Below, piece after piece: positions 26,269 to 35,200 of a stretch of 64,000 bases of DNA (position 1 is the stretch's first letter; every line of letters begins with the position of its first letter). The stretch spans positions 186,001-250,000 of the forward strand of contig CANLTZ010000001.1 of assembly GCA_947494145.1 (NCBI GenBank), in the 5' to 3' direction. The stretch is from an uncultured Jannaschia sp. (lineage in GTDB: Bacteria > Pseudomonadota > Alphaproteobacteria > Rhodobacterales > Rhodobacteraceae). The position numbers and the translations under genes are program-made. The notes under the pieces were generated by a model. It had not been told where the DNA came from. It was given only the letters and a program-made list of their open reading frames with translations, and searched no databases.

Positions 26269-26565
26269 AAATCTTCCTTGTGGCCGCACGGTGCCGGGCG
26301 GCATTGCCAGGTCACGGAACAAATGTTCCGCGCCTCCCCGGCGTGATCCTTGGGAAAGCGGCCCGCCCGTCGCTGTGGGCGTCCCTCGTGGACGACCGGC
26401 TCACGCGGCCCGAGGGGCGGGGTTGGGGGCCATTTGGGGCAGAAGCTTGGATCTGTCAAGCAATTGCGCGGCGTTAAGCCGTCATCACGACCTCGGCATG
26501 TCGGTAGATCCACGGTGACGTTGCGTTACGGTTAAACCACCCACGTCACTCCCGAGGGACTTAGA

Positions 26566-27624
26566 ATGACCGCTTTCCTGCACGGTCTCGCGACCGCATT
26601 GCCGCCCCATCGCATGGGCCAGGCCGAGGTCGCCGAGCGCGCGCGCCTGCTGTTTGCGGAAAAGTATCCGCAGTTCGACCGATTGGCCAAATCCTTTGCG
26701 ACGGCAGGCATCGACAGCCGCTATTCGGTCGTCCCCCTCGATTGGTTCGAACGCCCCCATGGCTGGCCCGACCGCACCGCCGCCTTTCTGGACGGGGCCC
26801 GTGCGCTTTTCGTTCAATCCGCCCGCGCCGCACTTCACGACGCCCACTGGCACGCTGACCAGGTCGACACCGTCGTCACCGTTTCCTCCACTGGGATCGC
26901 GACGCCCACGCTCGATGCGCAAGTCCTCTCCCAGATGGGTTTTCGCCCGGACATCCTGCGTGTCCCGCTCTTTGGCCTGGGCTGCGCGGGCGGCGTCTCG
27001 GGCCTGGCCACGGCCCAGGCGCTGGCCATCGCGCGCCCCAGAAGCCGCGTCCTGCTTGTGGTGGTGGAGGCCTGTTCGCTCGCCTTCCGCGACGACCGCC
27101 TCCAGAAAGCCGACATCATTGCCACCGTTCTTTTCGGCGATGGTGCCGCGGCCGCCTGTCTTTCCACAGGCAACGCCCCCGGCCGCCAAATCACACTGGG
27201 CGCAGGCCACCAACATACATGGCCCGATACCCTCGATATCATGGGTTGGGACGTGGATGAGACCGGCTTCGGCGTGGTCTTCGACCGCTCCATCCCTGCT
27301 TTTGTGGGCAGCCATTTCGCCGATGCCGCTCAAGGTGCCCTGCACGCCGCAGCCCTTGATGCGCCCGATATCGACCGCTTCGTCTGTCATCCCGGCGGCG
27401 CCAAGGTGGTGGATGCCATCGAACGGTGTATGCACCTGCCCCAGGGCGTGCTGGACGCCGAACGCGACACACTCCGCGAAGCGGGCAACATGTCGGCCCC
27501 CACCGTTCTTTTCGTGCTCGAAAAAGTCCTGGCGGAAGACCGACAGGGCCAGATGATGGCCTGCGCCTTGGGCCCCGGATTTACCGCGTCCTTCCTGCCC
27601 TTCCACGTCGCCCAGGCCGCCTGA
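26566..27624 (+). CDS. Type III polyketide synthase (chalcone/stilbene synthase family)
   Basis: A 352-residue type III PKS. The catalytic triad is complete: Cys140 in G-L-G-C-A-G-G, His275 in V-C-H-P-G-G-A-K and Asn308 in A-G-N-M-S-A-P. These homodimeric enzymes extend an acyl-CoA with malonyl-CoA to make pyrones or resorcinols. The starter cannot be read from sequence, but the following methyltransferase gene suggests methylated alkylpyrones or alkylresorcinols, as known for the BpsA-BpsB and SrsA-SrsB pairs. The gene starts divergently from the DEAD-box helicase and ends one base before the next ATG. Confidence 0.9.
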   Translation: MTAFLHGLATALPPHRMGQAEVAERARLLFAEKYPQFDRLAKSFATAGIDSRYSVVPLDWFERPHGWPDRTAAFLDGARALFVQSARAALHDAHWHADQVDTVVTVSSTGIATPTLDAQVLSQMGFRPDILRVPLFGLGCAGGVSGLATAQALAIARPRSRVLLVVVEACSLAFRDDRLQKADIIATVLFGDGAAAACLSTGNAPGRQITLGAGHQHTWPDTLDIMGWDVDETGFGVVFDRSIPAFVGSHFADAAQGALHAAALDAPDIDRFVCHPGGAKVVDAIERCMHLPQGVLDAERDTLREAGNMSAPTVLFVLEKVLAEDRQGQMMACALGPGFTASFLPFHVAQAA

Positions 27625-27625
27625 T

Positions 27626-28117
27626 ATGACCTTGGCGACCTTCCTTTTCCTGGCCTTTCTGATCGTGCAGCGCCTGTCTGAACTGGTCATCGCGCGCCGC
27701 AACACCGTCCGGCTTCTTGCCCAAGGCGCACACGAGGTGGGGGCTTCGCACTATCCCTACATGGTGGCCATGCACAGCGCCTGGATCGCCGCGCTTGTTA
27801 TCTTCGGATGGAATAGTTCCGTCGAATTTTTCTGGCTTTTCGTCTTTGTGATCCTTCAGGTCTTTCGTGTCTGGATCTTGGTGACCCTGGGCCCCCGTTG
27901 GACGACGCGCATCATCGTCTTGGCCCAGCCTCTGGTGCGAAAAGGCCCATTCAAATACCTCAGCCACCCAAATTATACCCTTGTCGTAGCAGAGATTTTC
28001 GTGGCCCCGATGGTGCTGGGCCTCATCTGGGTCGCACTCGTTTTCATGCTGCTCAACGCGGCGATGTTGACTGTCCGCATCCGGTCCGAAAACGCGGCGC
28101 TCGCGCCGTTTCGTTAA
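27626..28117 (+). CDS. ICMT-type membrane methyltransferase
   Basis: A 163-residue integral membrane protein of the isoprenylcysteine carboxyl methyltransferase type. It has about four hydrophobic segments and the C-terminal motif G-P-F-K-Y-L-S-H-P-N-Y, in which the R/K-H-P-x-Y element binds S-adenosylmethionine. It starts one base after the PKS stop (TGATATG). Homologues paired with type III PKS (SrsB, BpsB) O-methylate the polyketide ring, so that is the likely job here. The product would be a membrane-associated lipid. No oxidase or further tailoring gene follows; the next gene is a chemoreceptor. Confidence 0.85.
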   Translation: MTLATFLFLAFLIVQRLSELVIARRNTVRLLAQGAHEVGASHYPYMVAMHSAWIAALVIFGWNSSVEFFWLFVFVILQVFRVWILVTLGPRWTTRIIVLAQPLVRKGPFKYLSHPNYTLVVAEIFVAPMVLGLIWVALVFMLLNAAMLTVRIRSENAALAPFR

Positions 28118-28211
28118 CCTTCCAGAGCGATCCGATCGTATTTACTTCTAGGTAATGACTCCGGTGCTATCCGATCGCCCAGCGAGTCGACTTCTGATCC
28201 CGGAGCCCGTT

Positions 28212-30245
28212 ATGAAATTGAGCCTCAAGTGGCGCATCGTTGGCGTCCTCACCCTGTTGTTGGTCGCCATCCTCGGATCGTCCGTCTTCTCGATCCAGAA
28301 GGTCAGCAATGTCGAAAGTCAATTGCGGGAAGTGAACGAAATCAACAACGTGAAGTTGCGGCATGCGATCAATTTCCGCGGCTCTGTCCATGATCGGTCC
28401 ATCCTCATCCGGGATGTTTCTCTGGGCCGGGCGCCCGGCGAACTTGAATCGTCCGTTGCCCAAATTGAGGAACTCGCTGCTTTCTATCAGGCCTCCGCGG
28501 TCCCGATGGACGCGCTCTTTGCCGACAACGTGCCTGACCAGCCCGCCGAGCGGGAGATTTTGCAGCGCATCAAGGACGTTGAAGCCCGCACGCTGCCCAT
28601 CATCGAAGAGGTGATCACACTGACGCAGAACGGGGCCCGCGAGTCTGCCAAGACTTTGATTTTGGACGAGGCGCGTCCTGCTTTTATTGAGTGGTTGGCC
28701 GTTATCAATGAATTCATCAACTATCAGGAAGCTCTGAACCGAGATATTGGCGAAGACGTCTCATCGGCTGTGAATACCTTCATCTACGTGAAGGAAGCTA
28801 TTCTGGGTGTCGCCCTGTTGATCGGCTTTGTCAGCATCTTCATGATATACCGCGCCCTACGCCCGCTTTCGCAAGTCACCGGCGCCATCGAACGGGTTTC
28901 TCATGGTGATCTCTCCGTCGAAGTTGGAAGCGGTGGTGTCGGTGAAGTTGGCGAATTGCAGACGGCAGCGGCGACCATGATCGGCACGCTGGAAAAGAAT
29001 ACCGAAGAACGTGAAAAAATGCTTGCCGCTCAGGCCGAAGCCCGTGAAGCAGCCGCTCGCGCCGAAGCTGACCGTCATAAGGCCGAAGCCGAGCAAACAG
29101 CCAGCAGCGCAGAACGTGAACGTAAGGCCCGTTTGGAAGCGGCCGCCAAGGAAGCCGCGGCGACGGAACGCCTGGTTGGGGCCGTGCTCAACGTTGTCGG
29201 TCGTGCTCGCGACGGTGACTTCTCCGAACGCTTGCCCCGCGACTTCGAGCAAAAGTCTCTCATCGATGTGGCTGATGCCATCAACAGCCTCGTTGATGCC
29301 GTGGAAGAAGGTCTCTCGCGCACGATGTCGTTTTTGGCCGATCTTTCGCGCAGTGATCTGACAGCCCGCCTCTCAGGTGATATGCAAGGTGCCTTTGCGC
29401 GTCTCAAGGAAGATGCCAACCGGGCGGCCAGCTCCCTGGAAGGTGCTCTGCAGGAAGTCTCCCTCAGGACGTCCGAATTGGAGCGGAGCATGGGCACCAT
29501 CACGCGCTCGACCGCCGCTGTTAACGATCAGACGGAAACCACGGCCGAAACGCTGGCCCGGACCGCGGAATCGATTGAGCGGCTCAACGCTTCCGTCCGT
29601 GAAACGGCCAATACCTCACGCCAGGCTGACGATTTCGCCCGCGAAGCGCTGGTTGAGGCCGAAAATGGCCGCAGCGTGGTCGAAGAAACAATCTCTGCAA
29701 TGAACCAGATTGACGCGCTGGCCGGTGAGATGTCGTCCATGGTGGCAGTCATCAATGAAATCGCGTTCCAGACCAATCTGCTCGCCCTAAACGCTGGTGT
29801 CGAAGCGGCCCGGGCGGGTGACGCGGGTCGCGGCTTTGCCGTCGTCGCTTCCGAGGTTCGTGCCCTCGCGCAGCGCGCCTCTAACGCCTCAGTCAGCATT
29901 AACGAGCTGATTGACCGCAGTGCGAAGCAAGTTCAAACTGGGGTTTCTCTGGTTGGCAATACGGGGAACGCCATCACCACGATGGCCGACGCACTCAACC
30001 GCATCTCCGAACAAATCGCCGCGATCAGTGAAGCTGCTGTTGAACAATCCGGCCGCACCGAAGAAATTAGCCGCAGCGCCCGGGAACTTGACCAAGCCAC
30101 GCGTTCCAACGCCGAAATGGCCCGCGAAACGATGTCCGCCATTGGCGAAACCGTGCGTGCCACGCAGGCCGTGTCCGGGCAGTTGGCTATCTTCCGAACC
30201 TCGGAAGGCGGCTCGCGCGGTATGACCCTGCCCATGGCAAGCTGA
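28212..30245 (+). CDS. Methyl-accepting chemotaxis protein
   Basis: A 677-residue transmembrane chemoreceptor. TM1 is at about 10-28, a periplasmic four-helix-bundle sensor (4HB_MCP type) at about 30-195, and TM2 at about 197-218. A HAMP domain follows (R-A-L-R-P-L-S-Q-V-T), then an Ala/Glu coiled coil and a second HAMP-like region. The signalling domain has the conserved hairpin tip E-I-A-F-Q-T-N-L-L-A-L-N-A. No C-terminal CheR-tether pentapeptide is seen. The ligand is unknown. The ATG at 28212 gives the K-L-S-L-K-W-R start; no che genes are adjacent. Confidence 0.93.
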   Translation: MKLSLKWRIVGVLTLLLVAILGSSVFSIQKVSNVESQLREVNEINNVKLRHAINFRGSVHDRSILIRDVSLGRAPGELESSVAQIEELAAFYQASAVPMDALFADNVPDQPAEREILQRIKDVEARTLPIIEEVITLTQNGARESAKTLILDEARPAFIEWLAVINEFINYQEALNRDIGEDVSSAVNTFIYVKEAILGVALLIGFVSIFMIYRALRPLSQVTGAIERVSHGDLSVEVGSGGVGEVGELQTAAATMIGTLEKNTEEREKMLAAQAEAREAAARAEADRHKAEAEQTASSAERERKARLEAAAKEAAATERLVGAVLNVVGRARDGDFSERLPRDFEQKSLIDVADAINSLVDAVEEGLSRTMSFLADLSRSDLTARLSGDMQGAFARLKEDANRAASSLEGALQEVSLRTSELERSMGTITRSTAAVNDQTETTAETLARTAESIERLNASVRETANTSRQADDFAREALVEAENGRSVVEETISAMNQIDALAGEMSSMVAVINEIAFQTNLLALNAGVEAARAGDAGRGFAVVASEVRALAQRASNASVSINELIDRSAKQVQTGVSLVGNTGNAITTMADALNRISEQIAAISEAAVEQSGRTEEISRSARELDQATRSNAEMARETMSAIGETVRATQAVSGQLAIFRTSEGGSRGMTLPMAS

Positions 30246-30416
30246 TCCAAGCATGATATGGAGGGGCGGCACATCCGTGGCCCCTCAGCGCAACGCCTCG
30301 ATACGTGCGCCAGCGGCGTCACTGGATGCGACGAATGGCGGCGATTTCCCGCAAGCCCTTTCCGTGGCAGCGGGCGGAGTATATCTCCCCCCAAACCAAT
30401 TCGAAGGCCGCGCCCC

Positions 30417-32216
30417 ATGACCGACCTCGCCCGTATCCGCAACTTCTCCATTGTCGCCCATATCGACCACGGGAAATCCACCCTGGCCGACCGGCTGATC
30501 CAGGAAACGAACACCGTTGCCGCCCGCGACATGAAGGAACAACTGCTCGATTCCATGGATATTGAGCGAGAACGCGGCATCACCATCAAGGCCAACACCG
30601 TCCGCATTGATTTCACCGCCTCCGATGGTGAGACCTACATCCTCAACCTGATCGACACGCCGGGCCACGTGGACTTCGCTTACGAAGTTTCCCGCTCCAT
30701 GCGCGCCGTCGAAGGCTCCCTTCTGGTGGTGGACAGCACCCAAGGCGTCGAAGCGCAGACGCTTGCCAATGTCTACCAGGCCATCGACGCCGACCATGAA
30801 ATCGTTCCCGTCCTCAACAAGATCGACCTCCCGGCCTCGGAACCCGAGCGCGTGGCCGAACAGATCGAAGACGTCATCGGCATTGACGCCTCCGACGCCC
30901 TTCTTGTCAGTGCCAAAACCGGCGAAGGCATCCGCGAAACGCTCCAGGCCATTGTCGACCACCTGCCCGCCCCCCAAGGCGATGCGGATTCCCCGCTCAA
31001 GGCCATGCTGGTTGATAGCTGGTACGACGCCTATCTGGGCGTCATCGTCTTGGTGCGCATCATCGACGGCAGACTTCGCAAGGGCGATCGCATCAAGATG
31101 ATGGCTGGCGGCTCCGTCCACCATGTGGACCGCATCGGCGTTTTCCGCCCCGAGATGACCACCATCGACGCGCTCGGCCCCGGCGAAATCGGCTTTCTGA
31201 CCGCATCGATCAAACAGGTCCGCGACACCCGTGTGGGCGACACCATCACCCACGAGAAACAAGGCGCCACAGAAGCCCTTCCGGGCTTCCAGCCGTCACA
31301 ACCCGTGGTCTTCTGCGGGCTTTTCCCGGTGGATTCCGCCCAGTTCGAAGATCTGCGGGACGCCATCGAAAAGCTCGCCCTCAACGACGCATCCTTCTCC
31401 TTCGAGGTCGAGTCGTCCGCCGCGTTGGGCTTCGGCTTCCGTTGCGGCTTCCTGGGTCTTCTCCACCTCGAAGTGATCCGCGACCGCATTGAGCGCGAAT
31501 ACGATATCGACCTGATCACCACCGCCCCGTCGGTCGTCTACCACATCCACATGCGCGACGGTGAGACAACCGAACTGCACAACCCCGCCGACATGCCAGA
31601 CCTGACCCATGTCGATCATATCGAGGAGCCGCGGATCAAGGCGACCATCCTGGTCCCAGACGATTATTTGGGCGAGGTACTCAAGCTCTGCCAGGAGCGC
31701 CGCGGCATCCAACTCGACCTGACCTATGCGGGGCCCCGCGCCATGGTGGTTTACGACCTGCCGCTCAACGAAGTGGTCTTCGACTTTTATGACCGCCTCA
31801 AATCGGTCACCAAGGGCTATGCCAGCTTCGACTACCAGATGACCGGCTACCGCGAGGACAACCTGGTCAAGATGCAGGTCCTCGTGAACGAGGAACCCGT
31901 GGACGCGCTGTCGATCATGGTCCACCGCGACCGCGCCGAGACCCGTGGCCGCGCCATGGTCGAAAAACTCAAAGAATTGATCCCCCGCCACATGTTCAAG
32001 ATCCCCATCCAGGCGGCCATCGGCGGCAAGGTCATCGCCCGCGAGACCCTGGCCGCGCTCCGCAAGGACGTCACCGCGAAATGCTACGGCGGCGACGCGA
32101 CCCGAAAGAAGAAGCTCTTGGAGAAGCAGAAGGCGGGGAAGAAGAAGATGCGGCAGTTTGGGCGGGTGGAGATTCCGCAGTCTGCGTTTATCAATGCTTT
32201 GAAGATGGATGGGTAG
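30417..32216 (+). CDS. lepA: Elongation factor 4 (LepA)
   Basis: A 599-residue translational GTPase. The G1 loop is [10 protein letters not shown]3 is D-T-P-G-H-V-D-F, and G4 is N-K-I-D. The LepA-specific C-terminal domain is present, ending in basic [16 protein letters not shown] and A-F-I-N-A-L-K-M. It binds ribosomes and helps initiation or back-translocation under stress. The ATG at 30417 gives the standard [15 protein letters not shown] start. The following broken ATPase gene begins three bases after its stop, with different base composition. Confidence 0.96.
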   Translation: MTDLARIRNFSIVAHIDHGKSTLADRLIQETNTVAARDMKEQLLDSMDIERERGITIKANTVRIDFTASDGETYILNLIDTPGHVDFAYEVSRSMRAVEGSLLVVDSTQGVEAQTLANVYQAIDADHEIVPVLNKIDLPASEPERVAEQIEDVIGIDASDALLVSAKTGEGIRETLQAIVDHLPAPQGDADSPLKAMLVDSWYDAYLGVIVLVRIIDGRLRKGDRIKMMAGGSVHHVDRIGVFRPEMTTIDALGPGEIGFLTASIKQVRDTRVGDTITHEKQGATEALPGFQPSQPVVFCGLFPVDSAQFEDLRDAIEKLALNDASFSFEVESSAALGFGFRCGFLGLLHLEVIRDRIEREYDIDLITTAPSVVYHIHMRDGETTELHNPADMPDLTHVDHIEEPRIKATILVPDDYLGEVLKLCQERRGIQLDLTYAGPRAMVVYDLPLNEVVFDFYDRLKSVTKGYASFDYQMTGYREDNLVKMQVLVNEEPVDALSIMVHRDRAETRGRAMVEKLKELIPRHMFKIPIQAAIGGKVIARETLAALRKDVTAKCYGGDATRKKKLLEKQKAGKKKMRQFGRVEIPQSAFINALKMDG

Positions 32217-32218
32217 GT

Positions 32219-33241
32219 TTGAGTACTAGTCTAATTTCCTTCCCAGATAATTGCTCACTTTCGGCTTTGTCGCAATTCTCCAAAGATATTGATGAGCTTC
32301 CTTCTTCGGAGAAAGTGCGTGTGCGCACGGGCCCAAGTCGCTTTTTGTCTCCGTCTGCGCTAATCTTTCTTTCGAAGGCTTGTCGGCAACGAGCGCGCAA
32401 GTATCAGGGTGAGGTTGTTTCATATGTTGGGCTCTCAAACCACGGCTATGCGAACAACCTCGGGTTCTCCGATGCTCTCAACCTTAAAGGTCAGCCATAC
32501 CCTCAGGGTGCATTCGGCGGTCGAACTTATATTCCGATCAGTCAATTGTCTCGGGATCGGCTCGAAAGCGTCGCTGCAGAGGAAAGCATCGCACTGGGCG
32601 ATGCGATACAGCTTCGATGCGAGAACATCGCGCGGATCGTAGCCCAGCGGGAATCGGGTCCTCTCCAAGAGACACTTGCGCGATCGTTTCGAGAGATTTT
32701 TCGCAATGTTTTTGAACATGGGGAAACAGATAACGCCGTCTTCTGTGCACAATACTGGCCGACGCGCAGTACGGTTGAAATATGCATAGCAGATCGCGGA
32801 ATCGGAGTGCGAGAATCTCTACTGGCGAGCAAGTAAACCAAACCTGAAGACGATAGAGAGGCCGTCCATTACGCGTTGATGCCGGGGGTCTCCTCAAAAG
32901 CATGGCGCTTCAAGAAGAAGAAAGCAAGTCAAAAGACTGAGTGGGATAATTCTGGATATGGGCTGTTCTTCGCTCATCAACTCTTTGGCAAGCTCGGGCA
33001 CTTCTTCATTGCTTCCGGTAGAAGTGCTCTTCTTATAAACTCTCGTACGACGCGCAGCCTGAACTGCTGTGTCGAAGGAACTCTAGTCTCACTCTCTTTG
33101 CGCCTCGGAGATGAGGCTAAGATCGAAAGCGTGCTCGGAGGAATTTATGGCAAGGCGGCTGAGGTCAAGGCGAGGCTTGGGGTCAAGAGCGTAAGCTTTG
33201 AGAGTGTGGAGGCATTTCTTAGAACCGGTGAGATGCGGTAA
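32219..33241 (+). pseudogene. GHKL-type ATPase gene interrupted by an in-frame TAA
   Basis: A single frame from a TTG at 32219 to the TAA at 33239-33241 (341 codons) is cut by one TAA at 32834-32836. The first part has a STAS-like N-terminal region, then the N-box E-I-F-R-N-V-F-E-H-G and the G1 box I-A-D-R-G-I-G-V. After the stop the frame goes on with D-D-R-E-A-V-H-Y-A-L-M-P-G and the G2-like N-S-G-Y-G-L-F-F, so ATP-binding parts lie on both sides. Each half alone would lack a full site. The DNA is visibly less GC-rich than lepA, which suggests transfer followed by decay. A sequencing error is possible. Confidence 0.75.
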
Positions 33242-33272
33242 TCGAGAGCTCGAACAACGCAAGCGTAGCAAT

Positions 33273-33298
33273 CGTAGGGTGCGTGCTTGCACGCACCG
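33273..33298 (+). repeat. REP palindrome, copy 1 (plus orientation)
   Basis: A 26-base element: head CGTAGG followed by the palindrome GTGCGTGC-TT-GCACGCAC and CG. The GTAG head is the type recognised by RAYT transposases. It lies in inverted orientation to copy 2, 60 bp away. Confidence 0.85.
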
Positions 33299-33358
33299 CC
33301 CATCCACCCATTCCGACCCGTCCCGACGCTCGCCCGCCACCATTCCCACCCGCACCAT

Positions 33359-33384
33359 CGGTGCGTGCAAGCACGCACCCTACG
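33359..33384 (-). repeat. REP palindrome, copy 2 (minus orientation)
   Basis: Identical to copy 1 over 26 bases but on the opposite strand, with the GTAG head at the right end. Copies 1 and 2 form a head-outward inverted pair (REPIN arrangement). Confidence 0.85.
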
Positions 33385-33425
33385 CATCGCACGGCACAAC
33401 TACCTCCGCCCCCCACCCGCAACAT

Positions 33426-33451
33426 CGGTGCGTGCAAGCACGCACCCTACG
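33426..33451 (-). repeat. REP palindrome, copy 3 (minus orientation)
   Basis: Identical to copy 2 over all 26 bases and in the same orientation, 41 bp further on. It ends 22 bp before the 3' end of the RAYT gene. Confidence 0.85.
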
Positions 33452-33473
33452 CACCGCGCCGCGTCCCCCCAAA

Positions 33474-33956
33474 TCACCCACCCGACCCATCGAACCGCGC
33501 ATCCCCATGCACGGACGATAAATCCCATTCCAACGGGTGCTCGACCAACCCGTGCTTCACCGGATTGAACCAACAATACCGGACCGCCGCCGCGTACTCC
33601 GCCTCGTCCCGGATATGGCGGTCCCAGAATCGGCGCTGCCAAACGCCTCTCTCCTGCCGGGCGACATGGCTCGCGCGGCGCGGGCCCATGGGCAGGGCGC
33701 GGGAGAACCGGGTCTTGATCAGCCGCCACCGCGTCGAGAAATCACGATCCCCGGCCGGCAACGTCCAGACCGCGTGCAGATGATCGGGCAGCACAACCCA
33801 GGCGTCGATGGCGAACGGACGCTCCGCCCGCGTGGCCCGCACCGCCTCGCGCAGCGCGCCCACCTCCCGCACCAGCAGATCGCTCCCGCGATCCGCCAAG
33901 GCGACGGTGAAGAAGATCGTGGCCCCGGGCACTTTCGGACGGCGGTAATTCGGCAT
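33474..33956 (-). mobile_element. REP-associated tyrosine transposase (RAYT)
   Basis: A 160-residue IS200-like (Transposase_17) protein of the RAYT type. The HUH element is H59-L-H61 in P-D-H-L-H-A-V-W, and the catalytic Tyr is most likely Tyr127 in R-Y-C-W-F-N-P-V-K-H-G-L-V. RAYTs are single-copy domesticated transposases that move or maintain REP palindromes by single-strand cleavage. The three REPs just beyond its 3' end are the expected substrate. The frame is intact and of normal length, so it may be active. Frame, strand and position relative to the REPs all agree. Confidence 0.9.
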
Positions 33957-33979
33957 CCTGCCATTCTGCGGGGGGATGG

Positions 33980-34317
33980 TTAACGCTTGGTTGTCTCCAA
34001 CCGCTCCACCCGCCGCGCCGTCGCCGCAGCCCGCGCCCGCACGGCGTCCAGCGCGCGGCCCTTGGCCGCTTCCACGCCGGACGCCAAGTCGCGCACCGCG
34101 TCGATCTCCGGCCCGTCGCCCCCGCCTTCTCCGCCAAAGCCAGCACCGCGTCGGTCAGGATGCCCAGCTGCGTGCCGTAGCTCGCCACCGTGGTGACGAC
34201 CTCGTATTCGACCTCCGGGATGCCCTCGATCTCCGGGTTGAAGGACGGCGCTATGTCCTGGACGACATTGCCCGACAGCGGCCAGTGAATGTTCGGGGCG
34301 AAGAGGAACGGAAACAT
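33980..34317 (-). pseudogene. Small hypothetical gene with a frameshift at a C5 run
   Basis: The start ATG at 34317 has an AGGAG site 8 bases upstream. The first frame gives M-F-P-F-L-F-A-P-N-I-H-W-P-L and continues to L-A-E-K-A. At the plus-strand run of five C (34119-34123), coding potential jumps by one base. Adding one base there joins it to D-G-P-E-I-D-A-V-R-D-L-A-S-G-V-E and a coiled-coil-like Ala/Arg tail ending at a TAA (33980-33982), giving about 113 residues. Without correction the frame runs on into the RAYT gene, which is implausible. Either a homopolymer sequencing error or a genuine frameshift. No known domain. Confidence 0.65.
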
Positions 34318-34476
34318 CGGCGATACTCCTGTTGAGACCGCCTCAGCCTCCGTCCATCCGTCCAGCCGATCAAGCCCGCCGATAAAACCGCCGCCCTAGC
34401 GCGCGGCTCTTGATTTAGGTCAACGCGGCCCCTCGCGACCTGGCGCAGCCTGTTGGCAGAAAAGAGGGAGGCCCCC

Positions 34477-34791
34477 ATGACCCCAGACGCCGCGAAACGC
34501 GTGCTTCTCAGCCGTCGCAACGAACTGACCGGAGAGCTTGACCGCATCGAACATGCGCTCGACCAGCCCGCCCCCAAGGATTGGGAGGATGCCGCGTCCG
34601 AGCGCCAGGACGACGAAGTGCTCGAAGCGATGGGTACGCATGACCTTAGTGAGTTGCGTGCCATCGACGCGGCTTTGGCCCGGGTTGAAGACGGGTCCTA
34701 CGGGGTCTGCGCGAAATGCGGCGACGACATCTCAGCCGAGCGGTTGGAGGCCGTGCCCACCGCCGCGTTTTGCCGCAACTGCGCGCGTTAA
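34477..34791 (+). CDS. DksA/TraR-type zinc finger protein
   Basis: A 104-residue protein of the DksA/TraR family. The four zinc ligands are Cys78, Cys81, Cys99 and Cys102 (C-A-K-C and C-R-N-C). The N-terminal half is a charged coiled-coil-like helix pair, as in DksA, but shorter than E. coli DksA, closer to TraR-like or YbiI-type forms. It may bind the RNA polymerase secondary channel or act in stress control; the tip residues of DksA cannot be confirmed here. The ATG at 34477 follows GAGGGAG. A single gene with no close same-strand neighbour. Confidence 0.88.
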   Translation: MTPDAAKRVLLSRRNELTGELDRIEHALDQPAPKDWEDAASERQDDEVLEAMGTHDLSELRAIDAALARVEDGSYGVCAKCGDDISAERLEAVPTAAFCRNCAR

Positions 34792-34876
34792 GGGCGTTTC
34801 GGGGTGCCAACCTGACTGGTATCGGCGGCGTAAACCATTGATATCATAATGGAGTGAGCCGCCGAACCGGTTGTAT

Positions 34877-35200
34877 CTATCGCCCCACCGACGGGTTCAA
34901 TACGATGTCGCCGCCCTGCAGTACGGTCCCCAAATCCTGACGCAGCACGGGGTTTGCCTCGTTGCCAAGCGGCACGACGATCTCTGCATTGGCGGAAATG
35001 CCGTCGGGCAGAAAGAACAGCCCCTGCGCATCCGTGATGGCCACCGTTTGTGCATCTCCGTCTTCAATAACAAGCGGATAGCCCTGCACCGGCACGCCGG
35101 CATCGGTCACCAACCGCCCGCTTGCGGCATCTTCGGCCCGGGCGGGCAGGATGGTGGCAATCACGGCTACGGCTAGTAAATATTTGAAATACTTTGTCAT
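34877..35200 (-). CDS. Small exported protein of unknown function
   Basis: A 107-residue protein with a signal peptide (Y-F-K-Y-L-L-A-V-A-V-I-A-T-I-L-P-A-R-A). The mature domain contains the pattern G-R-L-V-T-D-A-G-V-P-V-Q-G-Y-P and I-T-D-A-Q-G-L-F-F-L-P, which looks like a carboxypeptidase-regulatory (CarboxypepD_reg / Cna-B-like) beta-sandwich. This would be a periplasmic accessory or binding module. Its ATG overlaps the stop of the upstream membrane protein gene by four bases, so the two are made together. Confidence 0.65.
   Translation of the reverse strand: MTKYFKYLLAVAVIATILPARAEDAASGRLVTDAGVPVQGYPLVIEDGDAQTVAITDAQGLFFLPDGISANAEIVVPLGNEANPVLRQDLGTVLQGGDIVLNPSVGR

Noticed and set aside
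33273-33451. Three spaced repeats that could look like a CRISPR array
   Set aside because: Only three palindromic copies, in mixed orientation, with unequal spacers and no cas genes. The neighbouring RAYT explains them as REPs.
33742-34317. A 191-residue minus-strand frame running from the small gene at 34317 into the RAYT gene
   Set aside because: The last two thirds become Arg-rich and overlap a well-supported gene. The true continuation lies one frame over after the C5 run.
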